Shown: positions 1 to 10,899 of the stretch, one piece after another | Layout: every line of letters starts with the position of its first letter | How positions within the stretch are numbered: the stretch's first letter is position 1 | Assembly: GCF_945859685.1 (NCBI RefSeq) | Contig: NC_079147.1 | Span: forward strand, 54,094,946 to 54,158,945 | Length of the DNA: 64,000 nt | Direction of reading: 5' to 3' | DNA from: Eupeodes corollae | Taxonomy: Eukaryota; Arthropoda; Insecta; Diptera; Syrphidae | Notes under the pieces: generated by a model | What the model was told of the DNA's origin: nothing | Database searches by the model: none | Seen by the model: only the letters and a program-made list of their open reading frames with translations | Program-made: the position numbers and the translations under genes

Positions 1-99
1 AGTAGTTTTAAAGGAATTTTGTATTTATACTTTGTAGTGCACTGACGGTCTCCATTAATTCCTTTGAGGAATTCAAATATTTAAAGTAGACAGTAGGTG

Positions 100-536
100 A
101 ATCATGGATTTCTCAGAAGAAAAAAGAGAAGGCATGAGATGCGTGCTGTTGACGATGTTCAAAGGTTCAAAAGTTTAAAAGTTTTATGACCTAGGGAAAC
201 GAAATTCACAAGTAAACAAAAATTGAAGTGAAGACTGCAAAGACGAAAGTGAAAACATCAGTAAATGCTGAGGATATGGAAGGACCTCTTCTGCAGGCTG
301 TATAACGGCAAAGAAGATACGAGTTCCGCTATCAAGCATGATGATCCATTCAACAAAGACGACGAAAGCCAACAATAATGGCTTCCCGACTTAGACGAAG
401 TAAAGATTGTTATATCTAAGCTGAAGTCTAATAAAGCCGATTGAGCAGATGGCTTGAATGTCGAGCTCTTCAAAGCAGGTGGAGATAATTTGGTTAGGAG
501 CATGAACCAACTTATATGTAAGATACATAAATATAT
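100..536 (+). pseudogene. TAAG-tailed LINE, copy A (pre-RT and early RT fragment)
   Basis: A decayed stretch that follows, base by base, the segment just before and at the start of the reverse transcriptase in the better copies at 21.4-23.0 kb and 26.6-29.2 kb. Landmarks are a block for 'MEGPLLQAV' (matching 'RMWKDHFSKLYNG' in the copy at 27.6 kb), then 'LDEVKIVISKLKSNKAD', the usual linker before the RT palm in this LINE family. Stops and frameshifts break every frame. It stops abruptly near 536, and later RT sequence of the same family resumes at 3105, so copies A and B may be one insertion cut by the element at 557-3040, although about 230 bp of RT is missing between them. Confidence 0.6.
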
Positions 537-556
537 AAAAATAAAATATTAAAATT

Positions 557-3040
557 TGTCTAGGGGGTTGTACTGACCCTCAAAGTCTTGATAAATTGAT
601 ATTTGTATGCATTTTTTCCATTTCTTAATTTCGTTTCTTAAGCTACTATTTATTATAAAATATTAAAAGTTCGATCTTATTATAGGTTTAGAACATATTT
701 GACGTTTTGATTTGCATGCAACAATACGTTTCCAGCGGTGTCAAATTTATAAGGTTTTAAGCTAAAAATACCCCCAATAGGTGACCAAAATTTTTTTTAA
801 TTTTTGACGCATATTGCTATTATCATCATTTTCCTGGAACTTAAAACCACTGTTCTATTAATCTGACACAATTTGAATTAAAGTTTCTATACCTATCCGA
901 TTTTGAAGAAAAATTTGTTCTTAATTTGGTGCCTACCTGCACAAATGACTTAATTTATTAATGACCTTTAAGGATATGGGCTTTTACCTGTTTCCTACCT
1001 GTAAAATCCAGAACTCAATCCTTTAATAGAGACGGATTTAAATCTGAATGCTGTTTTCTACCTCACAAATATCTACACAATTCAATCCGGTAATAAAGTC
1101 GGATTTAAAGCGCAAGGATTTGAAAAGTGGGCGTTTTGTGGACAAATATGGGAAAAACCATATATGTGGTTTATTGAGGAAACGTAGAGACCTGATCTTA
1201 TATAAAATCCACACTTTGAAGTCCTTAGTATTCATTCTAGATCCTTAACGGGTTGTGTAAAGTGCGTTGTAACAGTTTTAAAAGCAATTTTTGTGATTTT
1301 TTTAAAAATAATGAGTTCAAGACGTTAGTGGGACTACTTGTGCTTTATTGGGATCATAAAAAAAAAACTTGACAATCGGCAGCTACCAACTACAAGAGAT
1401 GTCATTAAATTCATTTTGTTTGTAAGGAACGAACTAAAACTTAAATTCAACGGAAAGAATCCTTCCCATTCAGAAATATATGCGATTGTTTTTGGAGAAG
1501 TCGACAATATTTGGGCTAAAAATTGTAACTAAGGAAATCCTGTTTCTTAAGGTGCAATATTTTGAAACGATTTCCCAAAAGCAAACAAAATGCTAGTTTC
1601 GAAAACAAACTGAAGTGTTTTTTAGATTCATCTGAGAAGCTGTTCAAAGCGGCTGAAATGAGGCACCATCGACTTCAAGAACTTATCGCAATAGATTGAT
1701 GTTGCCAACAGTTGCCAAGCTTTTTTTCTTCCAAAGATTCAACTCTTGTTATAGACAAAAATAAGATCCACCGAGCTGTATAGAAATCACGTAAAGAAGA
1801 TATTGGAGGTATTGCTATAAAAGCATTTACTTTGATGGAAGAAAGGACAAGACCCTGATAAATGAGAAAATAGGAGCGCGTTATCACCGTAAAGAAATTT
1901 TTGAAGAACACATCTCAATTTTGGCAGAACCTGGATCAATTTACTTGAGACACACAACACTAGGTCGTGGCACCGCAAAAGGGATTTTTACTTAAATCAC
2001 AACCTTTTTAGATAGTCAAGGTTGGAATGACGGAATGTGACGGAACTGCAACTAACACTGGTTGGAAGGGAGGCGTCATTCAATATTTAGAGGAGTTTTT
2101 GAAGAAACCGCTGCAATGGTATATTTGCATGCTTTACGCCAATGAGTTCGTCATTTATTCTTGACATTAGATGGTTGCCGTAAGGTTTTGTGCAGTGGCT
2201 GGTAATATGCCTGACTTTGCCAAAAATGTGATCGGTGAACTAAGTACGAATCAAAAATATCTTTATCAGATATGTCAAGCTGTATCTACTGGTTTCTGTT
2301 CTCCTGAGCTAGCAAACCGTCAACCTTTGAAAAGGCGCACTTGAGATGGCTTACTTCAGCTAATCGCATACTGAGGCTTTATGTTAGTACTCTTCGTCCA
2401 CCAGAGAATTTGCTATTGCTTGTCAACTACGTCGTCAAAGTACACGCTCCAATTTGTTTCCGAATCAAGCGACAGGCGTCTTTTAAGGATGGAGACAAAC
2501 ATATTTTTCAATTAATTATGTACTCTCGATATTTACCCGAAAATTTGAGATGTGCTGTGGATTCTGTTATAGAAAGAAATTCTTATTTTGCACATCCAGA
2601 AAACCTGCTTATCAGTATGTTGTTTGATGAAAGGGACAACATTCAGGAGCTGGCATTGCGAAGAATAAAAAGAGCTAGAGAAGCTGAAAATATCAACAAA
2701 CGCAGGATATATAAACCACCAAAGATCAACTTCTCTGCTAAAAATTATACCGAAATTATTTTGTAAAACGAATGTCAGGTAACATCACCCCCGGTTCTTC
2801 GACATATTTCTTTTGAAGACCTTCACATCATGGCAAAAGATAAGAGCTTGGAAATTGTTGACTTTCCCTGTCACACCCAATCTGTGGAAAGATGTGTTAA
2901 ACTGGTAATAGAGGCATCACAGAGTGTAACTGACTCTACTTCTAGAGATGGCTTTATTAAAAACAAGTTGAAATCTCGTCCAGAAATGCCAAATTTTCAA
3001 AATTTAAAAATCTTCAAAGCCCGGTACTACCCCCAAGATA
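557..3040 (+). mobile_element. Degenerate DNA-transposon-like element of an unclassified family
   Basis: The stretch carries the remains of one transposase-like protein and is bounded by a candidate terminal inverted repeat: 557-573 (TGTCTAGGGGGTTGTAC) against the reverse complement of 3024-3040 (TATCTTGGGGGTAGTAC), 14 of 17 bases identical. Related LINE sequence lies on both sides, as expected if the element landed in a LINE. No clean target-site duplication was found, so the exact ends are uncertain. Boundaries are inference; the coding content is direct. Confidence 0.5.
1310..3005 (+). pseudogene. Transposase-like pseudogene with CDGT and PCHTQSVERCVK motifs
   Basis: Pieces in changing frames read, in order: an N-terminal part with TTRDVIKFILFVRNELK (near 1390); DGRKDKTLINEKIGARYHR (near 1840); ECDGTATNTGWKGGVIQYL followed by LQWYICMLYANE (2030-2150); ELSTNQKYLYQICQAVSTG (near 2240); the longest open piece at 2341-2766 with LRWLTSANRILRLYVST and YLPENLRCAVDSVIERN; and a C-terminal piece with FPCHTQSVERCVKLV (2830-3000). 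I recognise this order from a high-copy repetitive protein family in arthropod genomes that I know only as uncharacterised. The CDGT block, the block with a conserved HAN (YAN here) and the C-terminal CHTQ block would suit an RNase-H-fold transposase, but that is inference. At least five frameshifts or stops make this copy dead. Confidence 0.6.
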
Positions 3041-3104
3041 ACATGTTCTTTCAGTTTTTTGACGTTTTCTTTATCTGTGTAAAATTACGCAAATTTTGAT
3101 ACCC

Positions 3105-3790
3105 CTTTTGATAGTGTAGCTCGAAAAAAAAATTATCTCATACATCGACGGGACACCCTCATGACCATGGAGAATTTGCGCTGATCCATAAAGGTTGGAA
3201 AAAAACTCAACAGAACCTTTCAACGATAAAAAAGGCTTTAGAAAAGGTGATTCCTTAACATAGTCCTTAAAAGAATAGTACAGAGCTCTCACGTGAGCAC
3301 TTTAGGCAGTCTTTCCAAAGTCTATCCATTTACTGGTATGATGACATTGACATAATCGAAAGAACGCAGCGTAATGTCAATGAGGCTATCATCTATAAAG
3401 GCCTAGAAAACGTGGTTAAAACGTCACCATCAACAGACGTAACTTTAAGGTGGTTAAGATCTTTGACTACCTAGTCTCCGCTATGAACACAGAAAATAAC
3501 ACCTGTGCTGATATTGAACAGAGAACTATTATTGCTAACCACTTTTTCTTTCTAATTAAAAAGCAATTGAGTTGTAGAGAGTGGAACGACGAGCCTTATG
3601 GACCGTACAGTGACGTATACTTTTCCATAAGTGTAAAAGTCCAACGACGGAGATGGTTGGGTCGAGGAGAGCGCATGGAAACCAATGCTCCATCCCAATG
3701 TCTTCGAATCGAAAAGTGTGTGGTTGAGACCCTATTTAACATAGCACTTAAGCAGGTAAGCAAGATGAATCATGGAATGAATGCTTACAT
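3105..3790 (+). pseudogene. TAAG-tailed LINE, copy B (RT core to C-terminus)
   Basis: Begins at RT motif A ('FDSVARKK', compare 'YDSIYREE' in copy D) and passes through the fingers/palm region ('LMTMENLR', 'SIKVGKK') and a broken motif C region ('TGMMTLT' in place of YADDI), then into the C-terminal open frame at 3450-3797 with 'KVQRRRWLGRGERMETNAP', the equivalent of 'KVQRLRWLDHVERMD' in copy D. Many stops lie upstream of 3450. The last part of the LINE, including the TAAG tail, is missing and a SINE fragment abuts its end. Confidence 0.65.
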
Positions 3791-3794
3791 TTGG

Positions 3795-3890
3795 TAGCAA
3801 GCACTAAGGCTGGTGAAGAACCAAGGTATAGCGACTTACATCTCTGAATTATTCATATGTGCGAGTAAGATCAGAAATACTGAGGATATA
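3795..3890 (-). repeat. SINE 3' fragment
   Basis: The string around 3803-3885 (GAAGAACCAAGG, GCGACTTACATCTCTGAA, ATGTGCGAGTAAGATCAG) matches the 3' half of the tRNA-derived SINE seen whole at 5085-5405 and 44723-45032, reading on the minus strand. The tRNA-like head is absent. Divergence is high, so this is an old truncated copy. Confidence 0.55.
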
Positions 3891-5070
3891 TAGTTTTCAT
3901 ATCAAATCTTAAGAGAGCATTTATCATGATAAGAGCTATCCTTAGAAAATGTAATAATTCTTCACAAAAAGCACTAAGAATCCTTCTGGTTTCATTTACA
4001 GGGATTGAACCATTTCATATTCCTTCGTACTAATCATAATTTCAATAAAATTTTGGATTTTTAGGTACCAGAAGCTCATTGCGTTCTGAACACAGTATAA
4101 ACCCAATAAAGGCCATTTGGTGCAGTTTATTGAATCTATTGTTAGCATGTTTAGTAAACATGCTACAATTTTAAAGGGCATGTCCTATTTTTCTGCTTGA
4201 TGTTCACAAACGCGCGATTTATAACTGACAATTTTATTTTCTTTAATAAACATTTTAATATTTAAATTATTAAAGCATTATATTTATTTGTTTTAAATTG
4301 CATTATTTGTTTAATGTCCACTCATGTATTAAATTCCAAGAATCCACACTGTGTTAATATACCTAACCTAACCACGTTTACAAACCATAATTCAATAATT
4401 TTTTTAAGTTGCAGGTAAAATTAAATTCTTTTTAAATTATTAAACAAATTTCAAACTAAAACATCAGATACGGAAATTTTAATGTTTTTTTTAGAATTTT
4501 TGTTAAAAGCAATGCTTACTTTGATTATTGATAATTTTAGCAAACATTTGCTCAATTCGATTTTAAACAATAACAACTCAGCCTTTTCAAAATTCAAGCT
4601 ATTTTTATGTTGTTGGTTCAATAGAATTTTGTGGTAAGAGTGTATATATAGCTTAGCTTGTTTTAATAATTATGTTTAAACAAAATTAATATGTTTTTAA
4701 TTTTAGTGAAACATAAAAGAGCAGGTGGCTGCGATTCTTAAAAAATAGTGTTTATTTTTAAATTATAACTAAAACGAAAATTTATTTCCGGGATATTGCA
4801 ATATAAATTTTCTATTTGATTGGTAATAAAAATAAGCACTTCACGTAAAAGCGTATTTATTTTTATTTTAGAAAACTGATTATTATTGTTTTTATGAATT
4901 TTACTGACCGAATTAGAATTTTACTTTAAAATCGATATATAACGTCGATTCACAACCTTTTAAAAAATCGTATTATACGTTTTTCAAAGGCTTATATAAA
5001 TCAGTTTAAAGTTTTTTTTAACACCTGATTACATAGAATTTATATTAAAACTTATGTGCTTTTGAAATAC
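3891..5070. other. AT-rich stretch without a recognised feature
   Basis: Very AT-rich, many stops in all frames, no coding motif and no repeat shared with the rest of the window that I could see. Confidence 0.5.
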
Positions 5071-5084
5071 TAATTGATTTCGGA

Positions 5085-5405
5085 ATAAGTAGTACCCGTA
5101 GCGTGATGGTTAGTGCGTTGGTCTGTCATGCAAGGGGTCTTAGGTTCAATCCCTGCCTGTGCCAACTCAATTAAAAAACAATAAAACATTCGCGGGTACT
5201 ACCTCTTGCACGGAATTGACAAATCCTCCAAGAGTAATTCTTGTCATGAAAAGTGCTTTCTCAAATTAGCCGTTCGGATTCGGCGTATAAACTGTAGGTC
5301 CCTTCCATCACTGACAACATTGCTCGCACATAGAAATGGTTGACAGTTGTAATTCACTAGGCCCTGGTTCTTCATGGACTGTTGCGCAACCTTATTTATT
5401 TATTT
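5085..5405 (+). repeat. tRNA-derived SINE, full-length copy 1
   Basis: A 321-bp element flanked by a perfect 14-bp target duplication (TAATTGATTTCGGA at 5071-5084 and 5406-5419). Its head is tRNA-like: an A-box-like GCGTGATGGTTAGTGCG (about 5101-5117) and a B-box-like GGTTCAATCCC (about 5142-5152) at the spacing of an internal RNA polymerase III promoter, ending in TGTGCCA. A body follows with the conserved string AAGTGCTTTCTCAAATTAGC. The 3' end (about 5360-5395) resembles the 3' end of the TAAG-tailed LINEs and is followed by an ATTT-repeat tail. Other copies lie at 38053-38217, 44723-45032 and 3795-3890. Confidence 0.85.
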
Positions 5406-5529
5406 TAATTGATTTCGGATAATAATGTTTAAAAGTAAAACATGTTTTAAAAAATCTTAACTTCAATGTTATCTATCTCTATGACAAGACATGATATGGT
5501 TGGCCCTAAGGATCGTTTTAAGAAAAAAA

Positions 5530-6615
5530 AAGAGACTGGGATGCGACCCACGCTAATAACTTCCCATCCAGACCCGTCTGTCGATTTGTCTTGCTTAAAA
5601 GTTTGTCTATATGTACTCGTATCAATTTTTACCAAATTTCCGTACTATTTTTTGTAGATTTTATTTTTTATGAAAAAACGGACTGTTGGATTTTAATATA
5701 AAAATTACTGAATATCGAAAACAATATTTTCTGTGAAATAAAAGGAGTTTGAAGCCAATAATTTAAATTTTTGAAAAGCTATTTGAGTCGAAAGTAAATT
5801 TTTACCAAGTTTTAGTATTGTTTTTTTTTAGAGTTTTATTTTTTGTAAAAAAAACTGTCAATTCGATTTTTTAAAAATTTTACCAAATGTTGAAAACAAT
5901 ATTTATTATAAGATAAAATAAGTTTGAAGCCTAAATTTCAAGTTTTTGAAAAGATATTTGAATCGATATTCAATTTTTACCAACTTTGAGTAATGTTTTT
6001 TTTTTTGGATTTTTATTTTTTATAAAAAACTGTCAATTCGATTTTTTTCAAAATTTTATCAAATTTTAAAAACATTATTCTTTGTTGCACAAAATTGTTT
6101 TGGAGATGAAATCATATTTTATTCTTAAAATTTTGGACGTGACAATTTTTTTTTCAGTTTTTTCGATTTATAACAAAAACCGTTAATTGGAATTTTTCCC
6201 AAAAATATACTTAATTGGTAATCACGTTACAGTTTATTATATGAAATTTAATTCAAGTCTCTAGTGGTTTTGGTTCGTAAGATATCTTAGGGTTAACCAA
6301 AGTTTTCACCTTTTTTTCAAACTGCTATGGTAAAAAAACCACCCACGCAATTTTCTTGAGAACCCTTTCTGCATCTTTCTGCCTTATTGTCTAAACAACA
6401 AAATTTATTTGAAATCGATATCTCTTCTGGTTCTTGAGCTATGGACGACGAAAACAACGTCGCGAACGTACGGACGTACGAACGTACGTACACATGCACG
6501 CACAGACATCTTTCTAACAATCTTTTATTTTGACTCTAGGGACCTTGAACGTCGTCAAATGTCAACAATTTCAATTCGACAAATCGGACCGATTACAATT
6601 ACTTAATATGGGAAG
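5530..6615 (+). repeat. Repeat R, copy 1 (composite repeat with ~175-bp tandem units)
   Basis: Starts with GGGATGCGACCCACGC and TAACTTCCCATCC, then about three tandem units with a period near 175 bp (landmark GAAAACAATATT near 5717 and 5892, and a variant near 6068). A conserved 3' block follows: TGCACAAAATTGTTTTGGAG, CCCTTTCTGCATCTTTCTG, a run of CGTACG-rich palindromes (6463-6500), CTCTAGGGACCTTGAA, and a terminal AACTT...AAGTT palindrome near 6603-6617. It has no coding capacity. At least seven more full or partial copies occur in the window. Class unknown; it looks non-autonomous. Confidence 0.75.
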
Positions 6616-6639
6616 TTAATAATCTGAATATGGAGAAAC

Positions 6640-8590
6640 ACTTAAGGAGAAATTGTTTAAGGCGAAAACTGCTATTAATTTGACATGGAAACAATTCTTC
6701 ATGAATAAGCATAATAGCAACTTTAAAGTCCTTGAAGCAGAGCATACTTTTATATGGATCGCTGGTTTGGGGATGTAAAAAATACAATTCGGTTGAAAAA
6801 CTCCTCACGCACTTTAAAAAAAATCCAACGTTGGAAAATTCTTAAGAAAAATGTGCCCGAATACCTTCACAAACTTTCCGATACAAGATGGTCAGTTAGA
6901 ATTGAGGTAGTGAAACCATTTGCAAATGATCTAAACCAAACCTTAGACCATCATTAGAAGCATTAAGTGATATTAATTTAAATTCTAGGACTCGAAGAGA
7001 TGTATGTAAATGGCGTTTTAAAATATGTGCACAAATTTGAATGCATCTTGATGTCTTCAATTTGGTGCAAGGTTCTTAGCGCTGAATGAAAGAAGTATTA
7101 TTCTTCAATCCAGAAACATGACTATTGACGTTGTAATTCTAAGTCTTGACAAATTGATCTCCGATTTGAACATGATTTGAACCGATTGGGATCAAATTTT
7201 ATTTGAATGCAAAATAGTTGCTCGTGGATGGGGGGATGTTCTAGAATCGTTCCCATCGAACCGAAGGCAATTAATGAGACATTTTGGAGAAAATCAAGAA
7301 GCCGGAGTAAAATACAGGCGAAAAAATAAAACACCTTTTATGTCATAGTTGATACAATTAAATCTGGAATTTCTGGTCGGTTCAATAGGATACAAAATTT
7401 GAATGCTTCAGTTTCATTTTTATGGCAGTTTTCAACAATGGACAAAATTGAGATTAAAAACTCCACTATAAGGTTGATACAAAAGTATAACTCGCATGTG
7501 TCTCAAGAGTTGAAGAAGAAATAATACATCTGAAACACATTAAGTAGCTAATTTTGAAGCAGAACTCCCGACATTAAGTTTGCTATTATTTCCAGAACTA
7601 TTTGACGATTTTCCGCAACATTTGTGTTGCTCTTGGTGTGATTTCCACTAGGGATGTTGCGAATATTCGCATCCGCAATTGCGGATTATTCCCAATAATT
7701 CCAATATCAGGATCCGGTTCCGCATCCGCATCCGCATATACTGATGCGGAGTTTGTTGCGGATGCGGATGTTTTTTTAACGCTTTTTTCAAATTCTAAAA
7801 ATAGCAACAGCAGGGCATACTATACCATGATCAATAAAAACGACCCTTTCACCCTTAGTAAAAAATTTAAATTGACAGGCGCCGACAACAGCAAGAACAA
7901 GTCATATGCAATGGTCGCAGATTTGGATGCAGGTCTGATATTTTTTATAAACATAAAACAAAGGCTTGCTTCAGAAGCAATATGGAAATGATGTTAGATT
8001 CATCAACTGAAGATGAAGGTGAAGGAGAATCTGATAACGCTAGTCACGAAGCACTTCTCCGAAGGGAGTTAGCATGTTACCGAAATAAAAAAAGACTAGA
8101 ATTGGATAATAATCTACTTGATTGGTGGAAAGTCCATCAAACAGCCTTTAAAAGGCACTGAGGTATTTATCACTTCCACCAGCCAGTGTTCCCAGCGAAC
8201 AACTATTAATATACGATCTACTAATAAAAAGCAGATTACAGTCTGACCCATTTTTAAATTTAATTATTAAACGCAAAGATAATCAATAAAACATTCCTTT
8301 ATTTACGGACTTAAAATTGTTTTTATTTTATAAATTCTAAAATCCGCATCCGCATCCGAATCCGCGGATGTGAGTCTCAAATAATCCGCATTTGCATCCG
8401 CTTGATATCAGAATTAGTACATCGGTAACAACCCTGATTTCCACCATACCTGTAACCGTAGCTAGTACCGAACGTTCATTTAGCGTCCTTGCCAAAACAA
8501 ACAATTTTCATTGTTCGTGCTCATCACAAGATCGTGTTTCTGGACTTGCTACATTTTGCATCTTTGGCAAGGAAATTGAATTTCGATGCG
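6640..8590 (+). pseudogene. hAT-superfamily transposase pseudogene, interrupted by another hAT
   Basis: Reads through several frames as a ZMYM1-like hAT transposase: HKLSDTRWSVRIEVVKPFA (near 6868-6930), KYVHKFECILMSSIWCKVL and LNERSIILQSRNMTIDVV (about 7020-7140), LISDLNMI (near 7150), then the C-terminal dimerisation motif IPVTVASTERSFSVL with SQDRVSGLA (8445-8560). The middle is split by the element at 7649-8436. If that insertion is removed, the frame around LPELFDDFPQHLCC (7560-7640) leads to the IPVTVAS motif, as the family requires. Multiple stops show it is dead. Confidence 0.7.
7649..8436 (+). mobile_element. Internally deleted hAT element with 8-bp target duplication
   Basis: A 788-bp insertion flanked by ATTTCCAC at 7641-7648 and 8437-8444, the 8-bp duplication typical of hAT. 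Terminal inverted repeats are short: TAGGGATGTTGC at the left against CAGGGTTGTTAC read inward from the right. Both subterminal regions hold many copies of GCATCC/GGATGC. Inside is a remnant of the hAT C-terminal dimerisation region ('LLDWWKVHQTAF' near 8110-8155, after an acidic 'STEDEGEGESDNASHE'). The catalytic part is gone, so it could move only with help. Confidence 0.8.
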
Positions 8591-8599
8591 ATTATTAGT

Positions 8600-8924
8600 T
8601 CTTTTGCTGCTCAAAAAGAAATATTTCATTGAATGCAAACTAACTGCAATGAAAAGTTGTAATAATATTTTAAAACAAAGGAAAACAATAAAGAGTTTTT
8701 TTTAAAGACAAATTTCAAATACTTTTACTTTGATCTATTTTATTTTCATAGTAGGTAATAGATTTTCATGCTAATTTTTTGTAAATCGTTAATTGACCGT
8801 ATTATCGGTTACTAACATGTCGTAGACAATATCGATTATTTCTGCTAGTTTCAACCAATTTTCGTAATTGAAATTAGAACGTACCATATCAGTAGACATG
8901 AACTTTGAAAAAAATGGTAAATAA
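8600..8924. other. Short AT-rich spacer
   Basis: Follows the end of the hAT pseudogene. No motif or shared repeat seen. Confidence 0.4.
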
Positions 8925-10655
8925 GTGGGGGTTCGAGATTTTTACGTCCCGGGCCTGGATTTCTTCTCGATTAATTTTAATTTACCAATCGAGGATTTAT
9001 CAGCCCCTCAAAACATCTTGTATGAAGTCAGTTTAAAAGTTGATGAGAAATGTAGAGCTAAATATATTGCTGAAGCGTCTAATTCCCTTACAAAACAACT
9101 TTTAGTAGATTAAATTAAAACCTTGCAGAGAAGAACTATTTTAATGATTCCAACAATGTCCTTTTGATTTTCATGATGTTGAGACTACGTAGTAAACTAA
9201 TAGATTTAAATTTCAGACAAACTTTATTAACCCCTAGAGTGTTATAAAGTGTTAAAGGATACTTCTTGGGAAAATGCGAACTTCTTAGGAGGAATGTATT
9301 CAGCTAAGACTTTTTATCGGAAGTTCAAATGATAAGTTTGTTGAATGAATTGAATGTTGTCAAACTTTACGAATCTTGCAAATCTGCGCTTTATATTGTT
9401 TTCAAGCAAGGAACAAAAAAGTATATTCTTTCTTTGTGGACTTCAAAGCGGCTTTTGACCTTGTAAACAGAAGCGCGCTCTTCTATAAACTTTCACAATT
9501 GGGTCTATCTTCGAGGTTTTTGAAAGTAATTAAAGCAATGTATACTGGAACTAATGCAGCAGTCTGGGATGGGAAGATATTTTCAGAATGGTTCGAAACA
9601 TGTACCGGAGTAAAACAAGGTTGTCCACTCAGTGCCTTGTTGTTTTCGCTGTTCATAAATGACATAGAGGAAGCCTTACCTGGAGGAATAAGAATCTCTG
9701 ATTCTGTTATAAATGTGCTACTGTACGCTGATGACCTGATGATAGAAAAATTTCAAAGGAATTTTTTGAGAAAACTCTTCAACTTACCGCAAAATACACC
9801 GATTTATGCAATGTATTTAGAAACCGGAATACCGAAACTTCTCACGAGCACACTCAAGGCACAGGTTGATTATATTATTAAAACTTTCACATACCAGGAG
9901 AATAGACTATCGAAAAAAATGCTTTTGTACGAACTGAGGAATAAAGATTGGTGGATGAAAAAATGGCAAGATATCGGTAATACTTGTGGAGAGATACTGT
10001 ATATAGATCTCAACAATTTAAACAACTTAAAGGACCAACTTTACAGGATTATACAGAAGAATGAAGACATAGTTCGAGAATCCTTTATTAATAAAGCTCG
10101 CGAATCAGATAGTAGAGTACTATACTCTCAGCTCAACTATAACCTAAACCAACGAAACTACTTCCATGATGGACTTAGCTACAAGGACATTTCTTTCATT
10201 TTTAAAGCAAGATGTGAACTTATAAGTTTAAATGCTAGACCCTATAACGGCAGCTTCAATCAATTTTGTACGTTATGCAATTTAAAATCAAAGGAGGATT
10301 GTTATCACTTCATAAGTGTATGTCCAATATTTTACCAACAGAGGCTAGTGTTTTTTGGTAAAAATACATTAACCATGCAAGAAACACTCCAAATTTTGAA
10401 CGAATGTGATTGGAAGACCTTAAGCAACTTTTTAAAAGCCATATTTGAGTATAGATTCTTACTAATGACGGAATATGTTTGATTTTTATACCAATTTAAG
10501 ATTGAAAAATGTGAATTAACAAAACATCTAATTTATTTATAAAATTTGCTAACCAGGCTGACGGCTAAGCCATAGCTTATCAATTCATTAACTTGTAAAT
10601 CTGTATATATCAGAACATAAATAAATGAATTTGTTACTTACTTACTTACTTGTTA
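8925..10655 (+). mobile_element. LINE with TTAC 3' tail, internally deleted
   Basis: A 5'-damaged non-LTR retrotransposon. The region 8925-9370 is a decayed ORF2 linker or endonuclease remnant. The main open frame is at 9376-10482. After the stop come 150 bp of 3' UTR with AATAAA (near 10620) and a tail of TTAC repeats (10634-10651). The clade is not certain from the visible part. Confidence 0.7.
9376..10482 (+). pseudogene. LINE reverse transcriptase fragment with in-frame internal deletion
   Basis: An open frame of 368 codons with no ATG at its edge. RT motifs occur in order: FFVDFKAAFDLV (motif A), GVKQGCPLSALLFSLF (motif B) and LLYADDLMI (motif C, catalytic YADD). Directly after YADDLMI it jumps to a C-terminal region (FLRKLFNLPQNTPIYAMYLE), skipping the thumb that normally follows, so roughly 200 or more codons were lost without breaking the frame. 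Near the end CTLCNLKSKEDCYHFISVC forms the C-x2-C...H...C zinc finger common at LINE ORF2 C-termini. An inactive copy despite the open frame. Confidence 0.75.
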
Positions 10656-10794
10656 AAAAAATTAAGTGAATCCCTTTTTTAATATTGAAAAGTACTTATA
10701 CCAAGGGCTTTTTGCATTCATTATGCAATCGCCATGCTATAATTATTTCTGTAAACATTTTTGTAGTATAATGTTAATTTTACTTTAATTCAAT

Positions 10795-10895
10795 AAAATC
10801 TGTGCGTCGCGTCGTCGGTAGACATACACCCATAGAAATCTCTCCTAAAAAATCTTTGATATAGATTCTAGGGACCTTGAAACGTCGAGAAAGTT
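10795..10895 (+). repeat. Repeat R, 3'-block fragment
   Basis: Carries GCGTCGCGTCGTCGGTAGAC, then ATTCTAGGGACCTTGAAACG and GTCGAGAAAG, the end block of repeat R (compare 6470-6560 and 23040-23070). The rest is absent. Confidence 0.55.
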
Positions 10896-10899
10896 AATA

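Noticed and set aside
20..70. Similarity of GTGCACTGACGGTCT near position 37 to GTGCACCGACGGTCT near 30239
   Set aside because: A short shared string without extended alignment; could be a shared TE edge but cannot be supported.
2341..2766. 141-codon frame as a stand-alone host gene
   Set aside because: It continues in other frames both ways as part of one larger transposase-like protein, so it is a pseudogene fragment.
5085..5165. Possible tRNA gene (A and B box, cloverleaf-like head)
   Set aside because: The same head recurs in other SINE copies, with body, tail and target duplications; it is the SINE promoter, not a free tRNA gene.
5600..6250. Tandem ~175-bp units as a centromeric-type satellite
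   Set aside because: Each array is only a few units long and sits between constant ends in dispersed copies, which fits a mobile composite repeat better than a satellite block.
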